DNA of 6,820 nt, from positions 1 through 6,820 of the forward strand of contig JAJRUE010000137.1 of NCBI GenBank assembly GCA_024277955.1, written 5' to 3'. The translations under genes and the position numbers were made by a program. The notes beneath the pieces are model-generated. The model saw only the letters and a list, made by a program, of their open reading frames with translations, searched no databases and was not told the origin of the DNA. How positions within the stretch are numbered: position 1 is the first letter of the stretch; each line of letters opens with the position of its first letter. The stretch comes from Alphaproteobacteria bacterium. Lineage in GTDB: Bacteria; Pseudomonadota; Alphaproteobacteria; Rhodobacterales; Rhodobacteraceae. Shown here in pieces: positions 1-6,820 of this stretch.

Positions 1-3046
<3,046 letters not shown>

Positions 3047-3070
3047 CCCCGGCCCACACCGAACCCCAAG

Positions 3071-3097
3071 GCCCCGCCCTCACCGGCGGGGCTTTTT
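3071..3097 (+). terminator. Intrinsic terminator of the rpoC transcript
   Basis: A perfect 8-bp GC stem (GCCCCGCC 3071-3078 with GGCGGGGC 3085-3092) encloses a 6-nt loop and is followed directly by TTTTT (3093-3097). The AAG upstream (3068-3070) can extend the stem into the T tract. It lies 24 nt after the rpoC stop codon and is a textbook Rho-independent terminator. It should end the rpoBC transcript and separate it from the genes downstream. Confidence 0.93.
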
Positions 3098-3116
3098 CGT
3101 GACCGCTACCAAAAGG

Positions 3117-3144
3117 TGCGCCTGCGGCGCATTATTCTTTTTTT
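3117..3144 (+). terminator. Possible second (backup) intrinsic terminator
   Basis: A 6-bp stem with a TGC triloop (TGCGCC/GGCGCA, 3117-3131) is followed by TTATTC and then seven T residues (3138-3144). The hairpin is also the outer element of the left repeat copy, so its terminator-like look may be incidental. The T run is interrupted close to the stem, which makes it weaker than the terminator at 3071. Confidence 0.45.
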
Positions 3145-3297
3145 GCGCCCTGCGGGCGCGTATTTCCGCTCCGCTCGGGGGATATTTTCAGACAGAAGAA
3201 GCTGGCAGGGGATTTCTTCTGTCCGCAAGTATCCCCGCCGGAGGCATCGCGACGGGCCGAAGGCCCGGCGCAAACAATGAACTTGCGCCGCAGGCGC
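3117..3297. repeat. Inverted pair of about 85-90-bp palindromic repeat copies (REPIN-like arrangement)
   Basis: The stretch is nearly mirror-symmetric about position 3207. Each half has three matching parts. The outer hairpins are 3118-3130 (GCGCC-TGC-GGCGC) and 3285-3297 (GCGCC-GCA-GGCGC), and 3118-3131 is the exact reverse complement of 3284-3297. The inner 6-bp triloop hairpins are 3145-3159 (GCGCCC-TGC-GGGCGC) and 3253-3267 (CGGGCC-GAA-GGCCCG). The central arms are 3178-3200 and 3214-3236: of 23 opposed positions 20 are Watson-Crick pairs, one is G-U and two mismatch, including the perfect 10-mer GACAGAAGAA/TTCTTCTGTC, around a 13-nt loop. The halves are therefore two diverged copies of one unit facing each other. 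Inverted pairs of extragenic palindromes are known as REPINs in other bacteria, and similar intergenic motifs seem familiar from Rhodobacterales, but membership in a named family was not tested. No transposase or coding frame is recognised in it. Confidence 0.8.
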
Positions 3298-3347
3298 GCA
3301 TTTGGGAAAGCTGCGCGGTGCGAGATTTCACGAAAGGGCAGGGGGGG

Positions 3348-4283
3348 ATGGCGGTATCGGACAATGCGCGCGGCGCGCTGCTGATGATGGGCTCCATGGC
3401 GGCCTTCACCTTCAATGACGCCTCGATGAAGGCGCTTGCCGACGAGGTGCCCCTCGCGCAGGCGGTCTTCCTGCGCGGGTTGCTGACCGGCGGGCTGATG
3501 TATCTGCTGGCGCGCCGCATGGGCGGGCTGGGGTTCCGGTATTCGCGCCGCGACCTGGGGTTGGTTGCGCTGCGCACCATCGCCGAGGTCGCCGCCGCCG
3601 GGGTTTTCATCACCGCGCTGTTCAACATGCCCATCGCCAACGCCACCGCGATCCTGCAGGCGCTGCCGCTCACCGTCACCCTTGCCGGGGCGTTGTTCTT
3701 TCGCGAAGCCGTCGGCTGGCGGCGGATGCTGGCGATCCTTGTGGGACTGCTGGGGGTGTTGCTGATCGTGCAACCCGGCGCCGAAGGGTTTTCGATCTAT
3801 TCGGTTTACGCGGTTCTGGCGGTGCTCACCGTCACCGTGCGCGACCTTGCCGCCCGGCGTCTGTCGCCCGCTGTGCCGTCGCTGAGCGTGGCGCTGATCG
3901 CTTCGGTCGCGGTGACCGTGGTGTTTGGCGCGGCCTCGCTCGCCACTCCCTGGGCCGCGCCCAGCCCGATCGCTTGGGTCCAGCTGGCGGCGGCCTCGGT
4001 CTTCATCGTCGGCGGCTACACCTTTTCGGTCGCCACCATGCGCATCGGCGACATCGCCGCCGTTACCCCGTTCCGCTACACCAGCCTGTTGTGGGCGCTG
4101 CTGCTGGGGTTGGTGGTGTTCGGCGACTGGCCGGACCGGCTGACCCTGGCGGGCGCCGTCATCGTGGTGGCCACCGGCACCTTTACCCTGCTGCGCGAAG
4201 CCCGGTTGGCCCGCCGCCAGCGCGCCGCTGCCGGTGCGGGCGCGACCGCATCCACTGGCCCCGGACCCCGCCCCGCCGCCTGA
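3348..4283 (+). CDS. DMT-superfamily transporter with two EamA domains
   Basis: This 311-residue inner-membrane protein has about ten predicted hydrophobic helices, near residues 9-28, 36-55, 72-92, 98-118, 126-142, 149-165, 178-198, 208-228, 236-258 and 264-283. They fall into two five-helix halves, as expected for EamA-type drug/metabolite transporters, whose usual length is about 290-310. Family-typical features include FTFNDASMK near residue 20, an FNMPIANATAI turn near 92-102, and PFRYTSLLWA near 241-250. The tail is basic and then Pro/Ala/Gly-rich and probably cytoplasmic. The substrate cannot be told from sequence; the family exports or imports amino acids, nucleosides, vitamins and other small metabolites. 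ATG 3348 is chosen because a purine-rich AGGGGGGG site precedes it and because the frame upstream (from GTG 3099) runs through the repeat and lacks protein character. It lies between rpoC and the str operon with no clear promoter or terminator of its own; the stop is only 23 nt before the rpsL promoter. Confidence 0.9.
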   Translation: MAVSDNARGALLMMGSMAAFTFNDASMKALADEVPLAQAVFLRGLLTGGLMYLLARRMGGLGFRYSRRDLGLVALRTIAEVAAAGVFITALFNMPIANATAILQALPLTVTLAGALFFREAVGWRRMLAILVGLLGVLLIVQPGAEGFSIYSVYAVLAVLTVTVRDLAARRLSPAVPSLSVALIASVAVTVVFGAASLATPWAAPSPIAWVQLAAASVFIVGGYTFSVATMRIGDIAAVTPFRYTSLLWALLLGLVVFGDWPDRLTLAGAVIVVATGTFTLLREARLARRQRAAAGAGATASTGPGPRPAA

Positions 4284-4306
4284 GCCGTTTTGCACCTGCA
4301 GCACTG

Positions 4307-4335
4307 TTGACAAGGGGGGCGACTCTTCCTATACC
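4307..4335 (+). promoter_or_regulatory. Sigma-70 type promoter of the str operon
   Basis: A perfect -35 hexamer TTGACA (4307-4312) is separated by exactly 17 bp from the -10 hexamer TATACC (4330-4335). Transcription should start near 4342, giving an rpsL leader of about 195 nt. This is the best promoter match in the window and sits where a strong ribosomal-protein promoter is expected. The GC-rich bases just after the -10 would be compatible with stringent control, but that is inference. Confidence 0.85.
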
Positions 4336-4346
4336 GCGCCCACTCG

Positions 4347-4370
4347 GGCCTCGGGATTTTCCCGCTGGCC
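4347..4370 (+). promoter_or_regulatory. 5'-proximal hairpin in the rpsL leader
   Basis: CGGGA (4352-4356) pairs with TCCCG (4360-4364) around a TTT loop. The flanking GGCC blocks (4347-4350 and 4367-4370) can extend the stem past a small internal loop. It would lie a few nucleotides from the predicted transcription start. Hairpins in that position often protect mRNA 5' ends, which is inferred here. No T tract follows, so it is not a terminator. Confidence 0.4.
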
Positions 4371-4431
4371 TGTTTGCAGAATTGAAGTGGTCAAGATCCG
4401 GGCCAATACCGCCCTGATCCTCTGAAGTTCT

Positions 4432-4471
4432 ACCGCGTCGTTCCCGCCGGAATTGGGGACATGCGGTTTTT
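4432..4471 (+). terminator. Terminator-like hairpin in the rpsL leader (candidate attenuator)
   Basis: The 5' arm ACCGCGT-C-GTTCCC (4432-4445) pairs with the 3' arm GGGGACATGCGGT (4455-4467). This gives 13 pairs, two of them G-U, with one bulged C at 4439 and a 9-nt loop (4446-4454). The 3' arm runs straight into TTTTT (4467-4471). It lies about 90 nt after the predicted start of transcription and 65 nt before the rpsL ATG, inside the leader if the promoter at 4307 is used. It may be a transcription attenuator. Alternatively it may end read-through from the transporter gene, in which case an rpsL promoter would have to lie after 4471. The only candidate there, TTGCGA 4477-4482, has no convincing -10. 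Confidence 0.6.
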
Positions 4472-4536
4472 GTGTGTTGCGATACCGCGATGCACGGCCG
4501 AAATGAAATGGATGCAACACAGGGGTTAGTACCGGA

Positions 4537-4908
4537 ATGCCAACGATCCAACAGCTGATCCGCAAGCCGCGGCAGCCAAAAGTCAAACGCTCCAAGTCCT
4601 TGCACCTGGAGTCCTGCCCGCAGAAACGCGGCGTGTGCACGCGCGTCTACACGACGACGCCGAAAAAGCCGAACTCGGCCATGCGCAAGGTCGCCAAGGT
4701 GCGCCTTACCAACGGGTTCGAGGTGATCAGCTACATCCCCGGTGAAAGCCACAACCTTCAGGAACACTCGGTGGTTCTGATTCGCGGCGGCCGGGTCAAA
4801 GACCTTCCGGGCGTGCGCTATCACATCCTGCGCGGTGTTCTTGACACCCAGGGCGTGAAAGACCGCCGCCAGCGCCGTTCGAAATATGGCGCCAAGCGTC
4901 CGAAGTAA
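4537..4908 (+). CDS. rpsL: 30S ribosomal protein S12
   Basis: S12 sits at the decoding centre of the 30S subunit and helps control accuracy of tRNA selection. The 123-residue product matches family length and is collinear with E. coli S12, with CPQKRGVCTRVYTTTPKKPNSA at 27-48, VRLTNGFEV and LIRGGRVKDLPGVRYH. Lys43 and Lys88 (K42 and K87 in mature E. coli numbering), where substitutions commonly give streptomycin resistance, are wild type, so a sensitive allele is predicted. Asp89, the residue methylthiolated by RimO in E. coli, is present. The N-terminal segment PTIQQLIRKPRQPKVKRSKS and the ending KRPK fit Rhodobacterales homologues as I remember them. AGGGG at 4521-4525, 11 nt before the ATG, is the likely ribosome-binding site. 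It is the first gene of the str operon, 12 nt before rpsG. Confidence 0.99.
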   Translation: MPTIQQLIRKPRQPKVKRSKSLHLESCPQKRGVCTRVYTTTPKKPNSAMRKVAKVRLTNGFEVISYIPGESHNLQEHSVVLIRGGRVKDLPGVRYHILRGVLDTQGVKDRRQRRSKYGAKRPK

Positions 4909-4920
4909 GAGGAAGAACAG

Positions 4921-5391
4921 ATGTCCCGCCGTCACGCCGCCGAAAAGCGCGAAGTCCTGCCCGACGCCAAGTTTGGCGATCGCATCCTGACGAAATTCAT
5001 GAACAACCTGATGATCGACGGCAAGAAATCCGTCGCCGAAAGCATCGTATACAATGCTTTCGACCGGGTTGAGGAAAAGCTCAAGCGCGCCCCCGTCGAG
5101 GTGTTCCACGAAGCGCTCGACAACATCAAGCCCAGCGTCGAGGTGCGTTCGCGCCGGGTCGGCGGCGCCACCTACCAGGTGCCCGTCGAAGTGCGCCCCG
5201 AGCGCCGCGAAGCCCTGGCGATCCGCTGGCTGATCAAGGCCAGCCGCGCGCGCAACGAAAAGACCATGGAAGAGCGTCTGGCCGGCGAGCTGATCGACGC
5301 CGTCAATGGCCGCGGCACCGCCGTGAAGAAACGTGAAGACACCCACAAGATGGCCGACGCGAACAAGGCGTTCAGCCATTACCGCTGGTAA
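4921..5391 (+). CDS. rpsG: 30S ribosomal protein S7
   Basis: S7 binds 16S rRNA, starts assembly of the 30S head, and lies near the mRNA exit and E site. The product is 156 residues, collinear with the E. coli protein. Recognisable blocks are LPDAKFGDRILTKFMNNLM, DGKKSVAESIVY, VEVRSRRVGGATYQVPVEVRP near 60-80, GTAVKKREDTHKMA, and the ending NKAFSHYRW. GAGGA at 4909-4913, 7 nt before ATG 4921, is a good ribosome-binding site. The 12-nt gap from rpsL points to cotranscription. It leaves no room for an E. coli-style S7 autoregulatory structure, which there occupies a gap of roughly 100 nt. No anomalies are seen. Confidence 0.99.
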   Translation: MSRRHAAEKREVLPDAKFGDRILTKFMNNLMIDGKKSVAESIVYNAFDRVEEKLKRAPVEVFHEALDNIKPSVEVRSRRVGGATYQVPVEVRPERREALAIRWLIKASRARNEKTMEERLAGELIDAVNGRGTAVKKREDTHKMADANKAFSHYRW

Positions 5392-5413
5392 CATTTGACC
5401 GAAGGCTAAGCTG

Positions 5414-6820
<1,407 letters not shown>

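Noticed and set aside
3117..3297. CRISPR array or insertion sequence
   Set aside because: The repeats are inverted, not direct, with no regular spacers. There is no transposase frame and no clear target-site duplication.
3099..3347. N-terminal extension of the transporter from GTG 3099
   Set aside because: It would translate through the rpoC T tract and the palindromic repeat. The family's first membrane helix starts just after ATG 3348, which has a purine-rich site before it.
3132..4313. 393-codon reverse-strand open frame opposite the transporter
   Set aside because: The product is Gly/Gln/Arg/His-rich, low in complexity and crosses the repeat region, while the forward frame gives a clear membrane protein.
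4477..4505. Second rpsL promoter after the leader hairpin (TTGCGA with GAAATG)
   Set aside because: The -10 match is poor, and a far better promoter lies at 4307-4335. It is kept only as an alternative if the hairpin proves constitutive.

Overview
The window is a GC-rich alphaproteobacterial chromosome segment, most likely from Rhodobacterales (Rhodobacteraceae). The S12 and S7 sequences, the RpoC carrying the proteobacterial trigger-loop insertion, and the style of the intergenic repeats all support this. The genus cannot be fixed from the sequence alone. All genes lie on the + strand. The long reverse-strand open frames are GC-driven shadows.

Layout: (1) 1-3046 holds the 3' three quarters of rpoC (RNA polymerase beta'), open at the left edge. 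It is followed by a strong intrinsic terminator (3071-3097). (2) 3098-3347 has no gene. Most of it is a roughly 181-bp, nearly mirror-symmetric pair of inverted repeat copies (3117-3297), and the outer hairpin of the left copy also resembles a second terminator. (3) 3348-4283 encodes a 311-residue EamA/DMT-family membrane transporter, placed between the RNA polymerase gene and the ribosomal operon. (4) 4284-4536 is the str operon leader. It has a near-consensus sigma-70 promoter (TTGACA, 17 bp, TATACC), a 5' hairpin, and a terminator-like hairpin with a T tract that could act as an attenuator. A 22-codon open frame begins in the 3' arm of that hairpin and stops just before rpsL. (5) 4537-6820 is the str operon proper: rpsL (S12), rpsG (S7) and the first 469 codons of fusA (EF-G), which runs off the right edge.

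rpoC, rpsL, rpsG and fusA are the conserved transcription and translation core: polymerase catalysis, two 30S subunit proteins (decoding centre and head assembly), and the translocase. They are tightly spaced, with gaps of 12 and 22 nt, and probably share the promoter at 4307. The transporter has no obvious functional link to them and appears interposed.

The coding content is ordinary. The less ordinary material is non-coding: the inverted repeat pair after rpoC, and the rpsL leader with its candidate attenuator. Both are read directly from the sequence, but their functions are inferred.
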